Shown here piece by piece: positions 55,378 through 63,585 of a stretch of 64,000 bases of DNA. Position 1 is the first letter of the stretch, and every line of letters starts with the position of its first letter. The notes beneath the pieces were generated by a model. The model did no database searches. It worked only from the letters and a program-made list of their open reading frames with translations, and was not told the DNA's origin. A program made the position numbers and the translations under genes. Source of the DNA: a virus; IMG/VR virus record IMGVR_UViG_3300020474_000004, positions 16,921 to 80,920 of that record. One strand, written 5' to 3'.

Positions 55378-56417
55378 TGAAGGTTGCAATCATTACAGAC
55401 CAACACTTTGGTGCTCGTAAGAACTCTAAGTTGTTTCATGATTATTTTCTAAAATTTTATAATGACATCTTCTTTCCATATCTGAAGGAGAATGGCATTA
55501 CTACAATCGTAGATATGGGAGATACTTTTGACAGTCGTAAAGGTATTGACTTTTCTTCGCTTGCCTGGGCAAAGAACAACTATTATGACCGTCTAAAGGA
55601 TATGGGGATACATATCCATACGATTGTAGGTAATCATACAGCATACTATAAAAATACAAATGAAGTGAATGCTGTAGATCTTCTTCTTCGAGAGTATGAG
55701 AATGTAACTGTATATTCGGAAGCAACAGAGGTTAAGTTGGGAAAACTTAAGACTTTGTTTATTCCTTGGATTAATCAAGAAAATGAAGAAAAGACTCTTA
55801 AATTTATTAAAAGTTCAACTTGCAAGTGTGCGATGGGGCACCTTGAGCTCAATGGATTTAGAGCTCATCGAGGCTGCGTCATGGACCATGGTCATGAGAG
55901 CGAATTATATAACAAGTACAAGCGGGTATTTTCGGGTCATTACCATACAAGATCTGATAATGGGAAAATCTTTTATCTAGGAAATCCTTATGAATTATTC
56001 TGGAATGATGTAGAGGATTCAAGAGGATTTACGATTTTTGACACAGAAACTTTAGAACACTTTCATGTGGACAATCCATATAGAATGTTCTACAATATTT
56101 ACTATAATGATACTCCACATCAACTCTTTGATGCGAGTGAGTATGGTAATAAAATTGTTAAAGTGATTGTTCGTGAGAAAACAAGCACTAAAGACTTTGA
56201 GAAGTTTATTGATAAACTTTATGAGGTTGGAGTTGCTGATCTCAAGATTGTAGAAAACTTTGCACTTCAAGAGGCAGAAGATTTTGAAGTCTCTGAATCA
56301 GAAGATACGATGTCCATACTAGATAGATATATTCAGGATGCTGATATTAATCTGGATAAATCAAAGATTCAGAACATTATGAGAAGCACTTACCAAGAAG
56401 CGTGTGAGATGATATAA
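55377..56417 (+). CDS. 47: Recombination nuclease subunit gp47
   Basis: Homologue of T4 gp47, the Mre11-like nuclease that pairs with gp46 to resect DNA ends for recombination-dependent replication. Calcineurin-like phosphoesterase motifs: DQHFGARKN (Asp8, His10), GDTFDSRKG (Asp49), VGNHTAYYKNTNEVNA, GHLELNGFRAHRG and SGHYHTRSDNG. 346 residues against 339. I start at ATG 55377, which shares a base with the gp55 stop; a TTG three bases earlier would add one residue. Unlike T4, a DUF3110 gene is inserted between gp47 and gp46. Confidence 0.96.
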   Translation: MKVAIITDQHFGARKNSKLFHDYFLKFYNDIFFPYLKENGITTIVDMGDTFDSRKGIDFSSLAWAKNNYYDRLKDMGIHIHTIVGNHTAYYKNTNEVNAVDLLLREYENVTVYSEATEVKLGKLKTLFIPWINQENEEKTLKFIKSSTCKCAMGHLELNGFRAHRGCVMDHGHESELYNKYKRVFSGHYHTRSDNGKIFYLGNPYELFWNDVEDSRGFTIFDTETLEHFHVDNPYRMFYNIYYNDTPHQLFDASEYGNKIVKVIVREKTSTKDFEKFIDKLYEVGVADLKIVENFALQEAEDFEVSESEDTMSILDRYIQDADINLDKSKIQNIMRSTYQEACEMI

Positions 56418-56689
56418 TGTATATACTAACAATCTACGGTAAAGAAAAGGAGGGTGCTTATTCAGTAGAAGCAGATGATGGAGAACAGATTCTCTACCTA
56501 TTTGAAGCAGAAGACGATGCATCTAGATTTGCTATGATGCTTGAAGAAGATGGTAGTCCAGATATGCATGTAATTGAAGTTGAAGATGAAGTGATGATAA
56601 AGACCTGTGAGATGCATGATTACAGGTATACAGTTATCACACCCAATGATGTTGTAATTCCTCCTACCCACAAGCATGATTTTATTTGA
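56417..56689 (+). CDS. DUF3110-family protein, cyanobacterial type
   Basis: 90 residues. The segment EGAYSVEADDGEQILYLFEA then EDDASRFAMMLEEDGSPDMH and IEVEDEVMIKTCE fits DUF3110, a small family known mainly from cyanobacteria and plastids, whose members carry the same E-x-x-D-A-x-R-[YF]-A-x-x-L-E core. Function is not established. It overlaps gp47 by one base and gp46 by 14, splitting the usual 47-46 pair, which suggests acquisition from a host followed by tight integration. The family link supports a cyanobacterial host. Confidence 0.75.
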   Translation: MYILTIYGKEKEGAYSVEADDGEQILYLFEAEDDASRFAMMLEEDGSPDMHVIEVEDEVMIKTCEMHDYRYTVITPNDVVIPPTHKHDFI

Positions 56690-58388
56690 AAATATTCGAT
56701 GGAAGAATTTTCTGAGCACGGGAAATCATTTCAGTGAGATTGACTTTTTAGCATACTCTACCAATTTGATTATTGGATCTAACGGTTCTGGTAAATCAAC
56801 TGTTCTTGATGCTCTGACGTTTTCGTTATTTGGAAAAGCATTTCGTAAGATCAACAAACCACAACTCATTAACTCTATCAATGAAAAGGATTGTGTTGTA
56901 GAGGTTGAGTTTAGTATTAGTGGAACTAAGTGGAAAATACAACGTGGTATTAAGCCAAACATCTTTAAGATTTGGAGAGATGATGACCTTCTAGATCAGT
57001 CTGCTGCTGTGTCCGACCAACAGAAATGGTTGGAGCAGAATGTTTTAAAGATGAACTATAAGTCATTCACACAGATTGTTGTTCTTGGCAGCAGCACATT
57101 TGTTCCCTTTATGCAGTTGACTAACTCTGCCCGTAGAGAAGTGATTGAAGACCTTCTTGATATTCGTATCTTCTCTAGTATGAATACTGTTATTAAGGAA
57201 AAGATTCGTTTACTGCGAGAGGATATTAAAGTTCTTGACTTGAAGAAAGAGTCGCTGAATGATAAAGTTCGTATGCAGCAAAACTTTATTGAAGAGTTGG
57301 ATGCAAGAGGAAAGCAGAATATTACGGATAAAGAAACAAAGATCAGTCAACTTCTTGTAGAAGAAAATGACTGGATGGGAGTTAATGAAGAGAAGAATGG
57401 AGAACTTCTAAGTCTTCAAAAGAAGATAGAACGGTATGATGGTGCAACTGCAAAACTGCGTCAATATGGTAACCTAAAAGGCAAAATCTCTCAGAAAGTA
57501 TCAAGCATTACTAAGGAACATAAATTTTTTAGCGATCATACGGTCTGCCCTACATGCAATCAAGACATAGAAGAGACCTTCAGAATAAATAGGATTAGTG
57601 ACGCTCAAAATAAAGCAAAGGAGTTGCAATCCGGGTATAAAGAACTGGAGGAGGCAATTAAAAAGGAGGAAGAGCGAGAGCGTCAATTCACTGCCCTATC
57701 GAAGGAGATTACAACACTAACGCATGGCATTTCTCAAAACAATGTTAAGATCGCTGGATGTCAGAGACAAATCAGGGATCTGGAATCGGAAATTCAAAGA
57801 ATTACCGACCAACTTGCAAACCGAAATACTGAGCATGAAAAGCTAGAAACCTTCAAGGACAACTTAAAAACTACATACGACGAACTCGCACAACGTAAGG
57901 ACACGATTAACTATTACGATTTTTCGTATAGTCTTCTTAAAGACGGTGGAGTCAAAGCAAAAATCATCAAGAAGTATCTACCACTGATAAATCAGCAAGT
58001 CAATAAGTATCTTCAACTTATGGACTTCTATATTAATTTCTCTCTAGATGAAGAGTTTAATGAAACCGTCCAGTCCCCTATTCACGAAGATTTTTCTTAC
58101 TCTTCTTTCAGCGAGGGAGAGAAGATGAGAATCGATCTGGCACTCTTGTTTACCTGGAGAGAGGTAGCAAGGATGAAGAACTCTGTTAACACAAATCTAT
58201 TGATTATGGATGAAGTGTTTGATAGTTCTTTGGATGGAGTCGGCACAGAAGATTTCCTTAAGATTATTAGATTTATCATTAAAGATGCTAATATCTTTGT
58301 AATATCGCATAAGGAATCATTACATGACAAATTTGAAAATGTCACAAGGTTTGATAAAGTAAAAGGATTTTCGCGTATAGTACAATGA
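56676..58388 (+). CDS. 46: Recombination ATPase subunit gp46
   Basis: Homologue of T4 gp46, the Rad50-like SMC ATPase partner of gp47. Walker A GSNGSGKST (34-42), the FTQIVVLGSSTFVPFM segment (T4 FKQIVVLGTAGYTPFM), long coiled-coil arms, zinc hook CPTC (291-294), ABC signature SSFSEGEK (476-483) and Walker B LLIMDEVFDSS (near 510). 570 residues against 560. The first 14 bases overlap the DUF3110 gene. Its stop overlaps the start of a short ORF, ATGA. Confidence 0.97.
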   Translation: MILFENIRWKNFLSTGNHFSEIDFLAYSTNLIIGSNGSGKSTVLDALTFSLFGKAFRKINKPQLINSINEKDCVVEVEFSISGTKWKIQRGIKPNIFKIWRDDDLLDQSAAVSDQQKWLEQNVLKMNYKSFTQIVVLGSSTFVPFMQLTNSARREVIEDLLDIRIFSSMNTVIKEKIRLLREDIKVLDLKKESLNDKVRMQQNFIEELDARGKQNITDKETKISQLLVEENDWMGVNEEKNGELLSLQKKIERYDGATAKLRQYGNLKGKISQKVSSITKEHKFFSDHTVCPTCNQDIEETFRINRISDAQNKAKELQSGYKELEEAIKKEEERERQFTALSKEITTLTHGISQNNVKIAGCQRQIRDLESEIQRITDQLANRNTEHEKLETFKDNLKTTYDELAQRKDTINYYDFSYSLLKDGGVKAKIIKKYLPLINQQVNKYLQLMDFYINFSLDEEFNETVQSPIHEDFSYSSFSEGEKMRIDLALLFTWREVARMKNSVNTNLLIMDEVFDSSLDGVGTEDFLKIIRFIIKDANIFVISHKESLHDKFENVTRFDKVKGFSRIVQ

Positions 58389-58561
58389 CAAAATTCGTTC
58401 GCAGACCAGTAGATCTTAGTCAAGACTTCAAAAAATCTGGAATGACTCTCATTACCGACCCTGCATCTGACAGGTATCTCAATGAATACTCCAAATTGGC
58501 AACATCACTCAAAGAAAGAACAAAAGCAGAAACTGAAACCTCAAGCACTACGTCAACGTAA
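58385..58561 (+). CDS. Short ORF coupled to gp46
   Basis: 58 residues, starting in an ATGA overlap with the gp46 stop. MTKFVRRPVDLSQDF, a short basic N-terminus, is followed by ITDPASDRYLNEYSKLATSL (helical) and a Thr/Ser-rich tail. No family recognised. The stop-start overlap and the charged, non-repetitive composition support translation. No function can be given. Confidence 0.65.
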   Translation: MTKFVRRPVDLSQDFKKSGMTLITDPASDRYLNEYSKLATSLKERTKAETETSSTTST

Positions 58562-58610
58562 AGAAGCGTTGAGATACCTGAAGTTAAAGTTAAATGTAAC
58601 AAGAACTACA

Positions 58611-58638
58611 TTAAGTTAGCATACGCTGACTATATAAT
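58611..58638 (+). promoter_or_regulatory. Possible sigma70-type promoter
   Basis: TATAAT at 58633-58638 with a weak TTAAGT 16 bases upstream, in the 142-base gap after the short ORF. The transcript would carry an SD-like GGAG and a two-codon ORF (ATG AAC TAG, 58657-58665) before the real gene at 58704. Confidence 0.45.
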
Positions 58639-58703
58639 ATAGAATTGGAGAACGGAATGAACTAGACCTCATTTGTTATTTGAACATTGTAATCGGAGGT
58701 ATT

Positions 58704-58886
58704 ATGCACAATCTCATTTCACATAATCAATTAGCGGGTTGGAAACAAAGCGTTGATCGTTTGACCAAGACATTAGATAGAGCGATGGATGAATCTGATC
58801 TATTAAACGACTATTATGACTGCTTAATTGAGTGTGATGATGATCAGTCCACATGCAAACGTATTTGTAGGAGCATTCTTTCATAA
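58704..58886 (+). CDS. Small Cys-containing helical protein
   Basis: 60 residues from ATG 58704, chosen because GGAGG lies four bases upstream; a TTG 24 bases earlier is in frame. Two helices: WKQSVDRLTKTLDRAMDESD and LNDYYDCLIECDDDQSTC, ending CKRICRSILS. Four Cys in the C-terminal third (DC, EC, TC, RIC) could bind metal or form disulfides. No family recognised. Followed by a GNRA-loop hairpin terminator. Confidence 0.72.
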   Translation: MHNLISHNQLAGWKQSVDRLTKTLDRAMDESDLLNDYYDCLIECDDDQSTCKRICRSILS

Positions 58887-58921
58887 CCAACTATAGACAC
58901 TTTAGAAACTGTCACTGAGGG

Positions 58922-58944
58922 CCCTCACCGAAAGGTGGGGGTTT
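58922..58944 (+). terminator. Hairpin terminator with GAAA loop
   Basis: CCCTCACC and GGTGGGGG pair (one G-U) around GAAA, followed by only TTTAG. A stable stem with a short U-tract; a terminator or mRNA-stabilising hairpin before the CobT-like gene. Confidence 0.65.
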
Positions 58945-58973
58945 AGTATTATAGGTACAACCGAGAGAAACCT

Positions 58974-61118
58974 ATGGCGGTCAACCACGAAATCAAATCC
59001 CAGCTCGCCAAACTCCTTGCCACTGAGGATCTGATCGTAGAGCACAAGCAGGTTGATACTGCTTGCTTCAACGTCCACACCCGTGTGCTGACGCTTCCGA
59101 TGTGGGAGAAGGCAAGCAACCATGTCTATGATATGCTGGTTGGACACGAAGTGGGTCATGCTCTGTATACCCCCGATGAGAACTGGTTAGAGAAAGTTGC
59201 TATCCCCCCTCAGTTTGTAAACGTGGTAGAGGACGCACGTATTGAAAAATTGATGAAGCGTCGTTATGCTGGCCTCGCAAAAACATTCTTTAAAGGTTAC
59301 CAAGAACTCAATGACGAAGACTTTTTCTCTATATTTGACGAGTGCGTTGCTGATTTTAATCTTGCTGATCGTGCAAATCTATACTTTAAGGTCGGCAATT
59401 TTGTAGATATTTCTTTCACCGATGATGAGCAAGTCATTATCGATAAGATCAATAATATTGAGACCTTCGACGAAGCACTGAAGGTTGCTGAGGAACTGTA
59501 TCTCTTCTGTAAGAAGGAGAAAGAAGAGGAAGAGATGCCTAACCTCACACCACCACCTGAGGTCCAGGAGGGTAACGCTCAGGGTTCTTCCATTCCTACA
59601 CAGCAGCAAGGTATATCAGAGGACTCTGGTGAGGGATCTGGATCATCCTCTGAGTCGCAAATGCCCTCTCAGAGCACAAGTGAGGCACCTGTGTCTGGTG
59701 CTGATGATCATGTTGATATTGAACCCGAAGTTAAAACTGCGGATTCTCTACAAGATAAACTTCAAGACCTGGTTGAATCTTCTGGTTGCGAGAATCTGTA
59801 TGTAGAAATCCCTAAGGTTGATCTGAAGCACATCATCGCATCGAATGTAGATATCCATCAGGAGATTGATCGTTGGTTTGATATGCAGGCCGAGAATGCT
59901 GAAGAGGGTAATAGTATCTTTGGTCCTGACATCTTCAAGGTTGCGGATGAAGCATATGCAAAGTTCAAGAGATCTGCCCAGAAGGAAGTAGGATATCTGG
60001 TCAAGGAGTTTGAGTGTAAGAAAGCAGCAGACTCCTATGCTCGTTCAACTACTTCTCGCACAGGTGTCCTTGATACTTCAAAACTTCACACGTATAAGTA
60101 TAACGAAGACCTCTTTAAGAAGGTTTCTGTGATTCCCGATGGCAAGAATCATGGACTCATCTTTATCCTTGATTGGAGTGGTTCTATGAGTCGTGTTCTA
60201 TTGGATACTTGTAAGCAACTCTTTAATCTGCTGTGGTTCTGCAAGAAAGTTTCTATTCCCTTTGAAGTTTATGCTTTCTCAAATGAGTGGAAGCGTGTGA
60301 TGCATGGGCAAGAGTATCCTTGTTCCTATGAGAAGAAAGAGAACCTGCTTGTAGTAAATGAGGAGTTCTCTCTAATGAATCTTCTTACCAGTAAAGTTAA
60401 TGGTAAGACTCTTGAGCATCAGATGATTAACATCTGGCGTATTGCTAAAGCATATGGTGACAACTATCGCAGTCACTATTCCACACCTACTCGTCTGGGA
60501 CTGTCTGGAACTCCACTGAATGAGTCTCTGGTTTGCTTACATCAGATTCTTCCTAAGTTTCAAGCAGAGAATAAACTGCAGAAAGTTCAATGTATTGTTC
60601 TTAGTGATGGTGAAGCAAATCACCTCCCTTATCACAAGATCGTCAAGCGTCACTGGGATACCGAGCCATATATGGGAAAGAATCAACTCAAAGGTGGTAT
60701 TTCATTCTTGCGTGATCGTAAGACCGGTAATACATACAAAATTCCTTACGGTTGGAATCAATTCACAGACCTTATGTTGACTAATCTTCGGGATAACTTC
60801 CCATCAGTGAACTTCATTGGCATTCGTGTCCTTGAGGGTCGTGATGCTAATCCCTTCATTCGACTTTATTGTGAGTTTGGTATGGATGAGTATGATAAGA
60901 TTCAGAATGATTGGAGAAAACTTCGTAGCTTTACTATTAAGAATTCCGGTTATCATGCATACTTTGGATTGTCTTCCACATCTCTTTCTCAAGAATCTGA
61001 GTTTAATGTTGATGATGGTGCATCAAAAGCAAAGATCAAATCTGCTTTTGTCAAGTCTTTGAAGACTAAAAAACTAAATAAAAAAGTTCTGGGTGAATTT
61101 ATTTCTCTGGTGGTATGA
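58974..61118 (+). CDS. cobT: CobT-like VWA protein with zincin-type HExxH motif
   Basis: 714 residues. The N-terminal domain carries GHEVGHALYTP (His58-Glu59-x-x-His62) and NVVEDARIEKL (Glu86, Glu91), the HExxH plus downstream Glu layout of zinc metallopeptidase-like domains also present in CobT-type proteins. A Ser/Gln/Glu-rich linker spans ~180-250. The C-terminal VWA domain starts near residue 395 with the MIDAS motif DWSGS (Asp400, Ser402, Ser404). CobT is the VWA subunit of aerobic cobaltochelatase and pairs with the AAA+ CobS, encoded two genes downstream. No CobN-type chelatase subunit is in the window, so cobalt insertion is not shown. ATG follows GAGAGA. Confidence 0.82.
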   Translation: MAVNHEIKSQLAKLLATEDLIVEHKQVDTACFNVHTRVLTLPMWEKASNHVYDMLVGHEVGHALYTPDENWLEKVAIPPQFVNVVEDARIEKLMKRRYAGLAKTFFKGYQELNDEDFFSIFDECVADFNLADRANLYFKVGNFVDISFTDDEQVIIDKINNIETFDEALKVAEELYLFCKKEKEEEEMPNLTPPPEVQEGNAQGSSIPTQQQGISEDSGEGSGSSSESQMPSQSTSEAPVSGADDHVDIEPEVKTADSLQDKLQDLVESSGCENLYVEIPKVDLKHIIASNVDIHQEIDRWFDMQAENAEEGNSIFGPDIFKVADEAYAKFKRSAQKEVGYLVKEFECKKAADSYARSTTSRTGVLDTSKLHTYKYNEDLFKKVSVIPDGKNHGLIFILDWSGSMSRVLLDTCKQLFNLLWFCKKVSIPFEVYAFSNEWKRVMHGQEYPCSYEKKENLLVVNEEFSLMNLLTSKVNGKTLEHQMINIWRIAKAYGDNYRSHYSTPTRLGLSGTPLNESLVCLHQILPKFQAENKLQKVQCIVLSDGEANHLPYHKIVKRHWDTEPYMGKNQLKGGISFLRDRKTGNTYKIPYGWNQFTDLMLTNLRDNFPSVNFIGIRVLEGRDANPFIRLYCEFGMDEYDKIQNDWRKLRSFTIKNSGYHAYFGLSSTSLSQESEFNVDDGASKAKIKSAFVKSLKTKKLNKKVLGEFISLVV

Positions 61119-61279
61119 GACTAAAACACATTGTTTTAGAAGACACTAAAGAAGTTTTGGTGGTATGCACTAGTGCTATCACCGCCATGGGCATAGGTGC
61201 CATAGTAAATCAATACTATCCTGGATACACTGCAAAGATAATCTCAGAGAGTTACTACAATCGAAAGACAGTTCAGTAA
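61115..61279 (+). CDS. Short ORF with possible membrane segment
   Basis: 54 residues, starting in an ATGA overlap with the CobT-like gene. A hydrophobic stretch (EVLVVCTSAITAMGIGAIVN, residues ~13-32) could span a membrane; the C-terminus is polar and basic. No family recognised. The gene ends ten bases before a strong terminator, so it closes the CobT-like transcription unit. Small size makes it uncertain, but the overlap and terminator position favour it. Confidence 0.6.
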   Translation: MRLKHIVLEDTKEVLVVCTSAITAMGIGAIVNQYYPGYTAKIISESYYNRKTVQ

Positions 61280-61288
61280 CTGTCCATT

Positions 61289-61311
61289 GGGGGGTTTCAG
61301 ACCCCCCTTTT
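61289..61311 (+). terminator. Rho-independent terminator
   Basis: GGGGGGT and ACCCCCC around a TTCAG loop, followed by TTTT. Separates the CobT-like unit from the CobS-like gene. Confidence 0.9.
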
Positions 61312-61320
61312 CAGTCTATA

Positions 61321-62433
61321 ATGACTACAGTTCAAACAAAGGCAATGGCATTGTCCCCCGAGTACATCCGCACCTCACTCCAAGAATTGTATGGCACCGA
61401 GTTCACTGCTCCCGATGTCCGTGCTTGGTGTGCGATGAATGGTTGTAACTATCAGACGGTTACCAAGAAACTGGAAGACTGCAAAGTTGGTCGTGGTAAG
61501 TGGAATCTAGAAGTAACAAAGAAAACTGTAGAAAAACTGGAAGTGACGTATAATGCTCCTGCTGCTGCACAAAACCTTATCCCTCAGAAAGATGATTCCT
61601 TCGTCCAGTTTGGTAATTTTACTGATATTAAAAAGATTATTAAGTCCGGTCTATTCTATCCGTCGTTCATTACAGGACTTTCGGGTAACGGCAAAACTTT
61701 CTCTGTCGAACAGGCGTGTGCCCAAATGGGTCGTGAACTTATTCGAGTAAACATTACGATTGAGACTGATGAAGATGATCTCATTGGTGGATTCCGCTTG
61801 CTCAATGGTGAGACCGTTTGGCACAATGGTCCGGTCATCGAAGCCTTGGAGCGCGGTGCGATTCTATTGCTTGACGAGATTGACCTGGCTTCCAACAAAA
61901 TTCTTTGCCTTCAATCAATCCTTGAAGGAAAAGGTGTCTTCCTGAAGAAGATTGGTAAGTGGGTTGCACCTAAAAATGGTTTCAATGTAATTGCAACTGC
62001 TAACACCAAGGGTAAGGGTTCTGATGACGGTCGTTTTATCGGCACTAACGTTCTTAATGAAGCATTTCTTGAGCGTTTTCCTGTAACCTTTGAGCAGGAA
62101 TATCCCACTGCCGCAGTGGAGCAGCGCATTCTGAATAAAATCTGTGATGATACTGAGTTCTGTAAGCGTCTTTCTGATTGGGCAGACATCATTCGCAAGA
62201 CCTTTTATGATGGTGGTATTGAAGAAGTTATTTCTACCCGTCGTCTGGTTCATATTGTCAAAGCATTCAATATCTTTGGCGACAAAGCAAAAGCGATTGA
62301 AGTTTGTGTAAATCGTTTCGATGATGAAACCAAGCAGGCATTCCTGGAATTGTATGATAAGGTTGATGTAGATTTCAAGATGCCTGGTGAAGAAACCCAA
62401 CTTTATGTCGTTGACTCTACACTAAAATTTTGA
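61321..62433 (+). CDS. cobS: CobS-like MoxR-type AAA+ ATPase
   Basis: 370 residues. Walker A GLSGNGKT (119-126), Walker B ILLLDEID (181-188), sensor-1 NVIATANTKGKG and an arginine-finger-like LNEAFLERF. The N-terminal ~85 residues are a separate domain (FTAPDVRAWCAMNGCNYQTV). Fits the CobS/MoxR AAA+ family; CobS hydrolyses ATP for the cobaltochelatase complex with CobT. cobS is a gene widely reported in T4-like cyanophages. Here it stands ten bases after a strong terminator with no clear promoter; a TATAAT overlaps the start (61317-61322) but lacks a -35. Whether it serves cobalamin synthesis or another remodelling task is open. Confidence 0.85.
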   Translation: MTTVQTKAMALSPEYIRTSLQELYGTEFTAPDVRAWCAMNGCNYQTVTKKLEDCKVGRGKWNLEVTKKTVEKLEVTYNAPAAAQNLIPQKDDSFVQFGNFTDIKKIIKSGLFYPSFITGLSGNGKTFSVEQACAQMGRELIRVNITIETDEDDLIGGFRLLNGETVWHNGPVIEALERGAILLLDEIDLASNKILCLQSILEGKGVFLKKIGKWVAPKNGFNVIATANTKGKGSDDGRFIGTNVLNEAFLERFPVTFEQEYPTAAVEQRILNKICDDTEFCKRLSDWADIIRKTFYDGGIEEVISTRRLVHIVKAFNIFGDKAKAIEVCVNRFDDETKQAFLELYDKVDVDFKMPGEETQLYVVDSTLKF

Positions 62434-62439
62434 TACAAT

Positions 62440-62928
62440 ATGATTAATGCGTGGTCCCTTTTATTTGATGAACTGAACATGTTTAAACAAGATTATAGTG
62501 AAGAGGATAATATTGATCTTTCCTCTTTCGTTGTTGGAGGTTCGGGGACAGATACTCTGTCCCTTGATAGTGAATCCTTGACATTTAACGTCAGCGTTCC
62601 TAAACTGCCTGATACTCCCAAGAACGAAAATGGTTTTTGGAAGTATCATGAGGATGTAATCCTCAAAGAGATTCGTGAGTATCTTGGTGGAACCTATCGT
62701 TCACACTATGCTTCTCCCGAATCACAAACTCAGACACTTGATCTGATTGAAGGTATTGGTGATGCAGAACCTTTCTGTCGATCTAATGCTATCAAGTACC
62801 TTTCGCGATTTGGTAAGAAAGGTGGAAAGTCTAAACAAGACATTCTGAAGGCAATTCATTATTGCATCCTTCTCTATCATTTCGCTGGCCTCTGTAATGA
62901 AACTTCGACCCCTTATGAAACTTTCTGA
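62440..62928 (+). CDS. DUF3310-containing protein
   Basis: 162 residues. The C-terminal half is a DUF3310 domain: YRSHYASPESQTQTLDLIEG then EPFCRSNAIKYLSRFGKKGG and KQDILKAIHYCILL, matching the H-Y, D-L-I and N-A-I-K-Y-L-x-R core. The first ~75 residues are an acidic Ser-rich region without a recognised fold. DUF3310 proteins are common in phages and sometimes proposed to act on nucleotides; this is unproven. It starts six bases after cobS and its end overlaps gp45 by 14 bases. Confidence 0.8.
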   Translation: MINAWSLLFDELNMFKQDYSEEDNIDLSSFVVGGSGTDTLSLDSESLTFNVSVPKLPDTPKNENGFWKYHEDVILKEIREYLGGTYRSHYASPESQTQTLDLIEGIGDAEPFCRSNAIKYLSRFGKKGGKSKQDILKAIHYCILLYHFAGLCNETSTPYETF

Positions 62929-63580
62929 TAAAACTATTTCTGTCCTGAAGAACTTCTCTTCTATTAATCAGTCTATTCTTTTTAAGGAAGGTAGCAAACT
63001 TCGCACTATCAGTGTGATGAAAAACATTCTTGCAGAAGCAACAGTTACTGAAGAGTTCTCTCGTGACTTTGGAATCTATGATCTCAATCAGTTTCTAAAT
63101 GGATTGAGTCTGCACTCTAGTCCAGAACTTGATTTTGCGAATGATGGATACGTTGTTATTCGTGAAGGTCGTTCTCGATCCAAGTATTTCTTTGCTGATC
63201 CTAATGTCATTGTGACTCCTCCAGAGAAAGTAATTTCTCTCCCCACAGAGGATGTCTGCTTTGAACTTTCTACATTAGTTCTGGATAAACTCCTGAAAGC
63301 AGCAGCAGTATATCAACTGCCTGATATTTGTGCTGTTGGTGAGAATGGTGTTGTGAAACTCGTTGTTCGAGACCGTAAGAATGATACCTCTAATGCTCAC
63401 GAAGAAGTTGTAGGTGAAACTGACAAAGTGTTTTCCTTTAACTTTAAGGTTGAGAATATCAAGGTTCTTCCTGGAACTTATGATGTAGTTGTTTCACAAA
63501 AACTTCTATCACGATTCACCAGTAAAAATCATGATTTAACTTATTACATTGCGTTGGAACCTGATTCTACATTTGGATGA
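62915..63580 (+). CDS. 45: DNA sliding clamp gp45
   Basis: Homologue of T4 gp45, the trimeric processivity clamp, also the mobile activator of late transcription with gp55. 221 residues against 228. Matches: MKLSDKTISVLKNFSSIN (T4 MKLSKDTTALLKNFATIN), FGIYDLNQFLNGLSL (T4 VAIYDLNGFLGILSL), and LPGTYDVVVSQK plus YYIALEPDSTFG at the end (T4 YVVALEADSTHDF). I chose ATG 62915 because T4 starts at the same residue; an in-frame ATG at 62897 would add six residues. Clamp-loader genes are not in the window. Confidence 0.94.
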   Translation: MKLSDKTISVLKNFSSINQSILFKEGSKLRTISVMKNILAEATVTEEFSRDFGIYDLNQFLNGLSLHSSPELDFANDGYVVIREGRSRSKYFFADPNVIVTPPEKVISLPTEDVCFELSTLVLDKLLKAAAVYQLPDICAVGENGVVKLVVRDRKNDTSNAHEEVVGETDKVFSFNFKVENIKVLPGTYDVVVSQKLLSRFTSKNHDLTYYIALEPDSTFG

Positions 63581-63585
63581 GATGA

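Noticed and set aside
61317-61322. TATAAT at the cobS start as a promoter
   Set aside because: It overlaps the start codon and has no -35 at a proper distance; the upstream bases belong to the terminator stem.
61915-62400. Minus-strand open frame of 161 codons
   Set aside because: Lies fully inside the well-supported AAA+ ATPase gene on the opposite strand and has no recognisable features.
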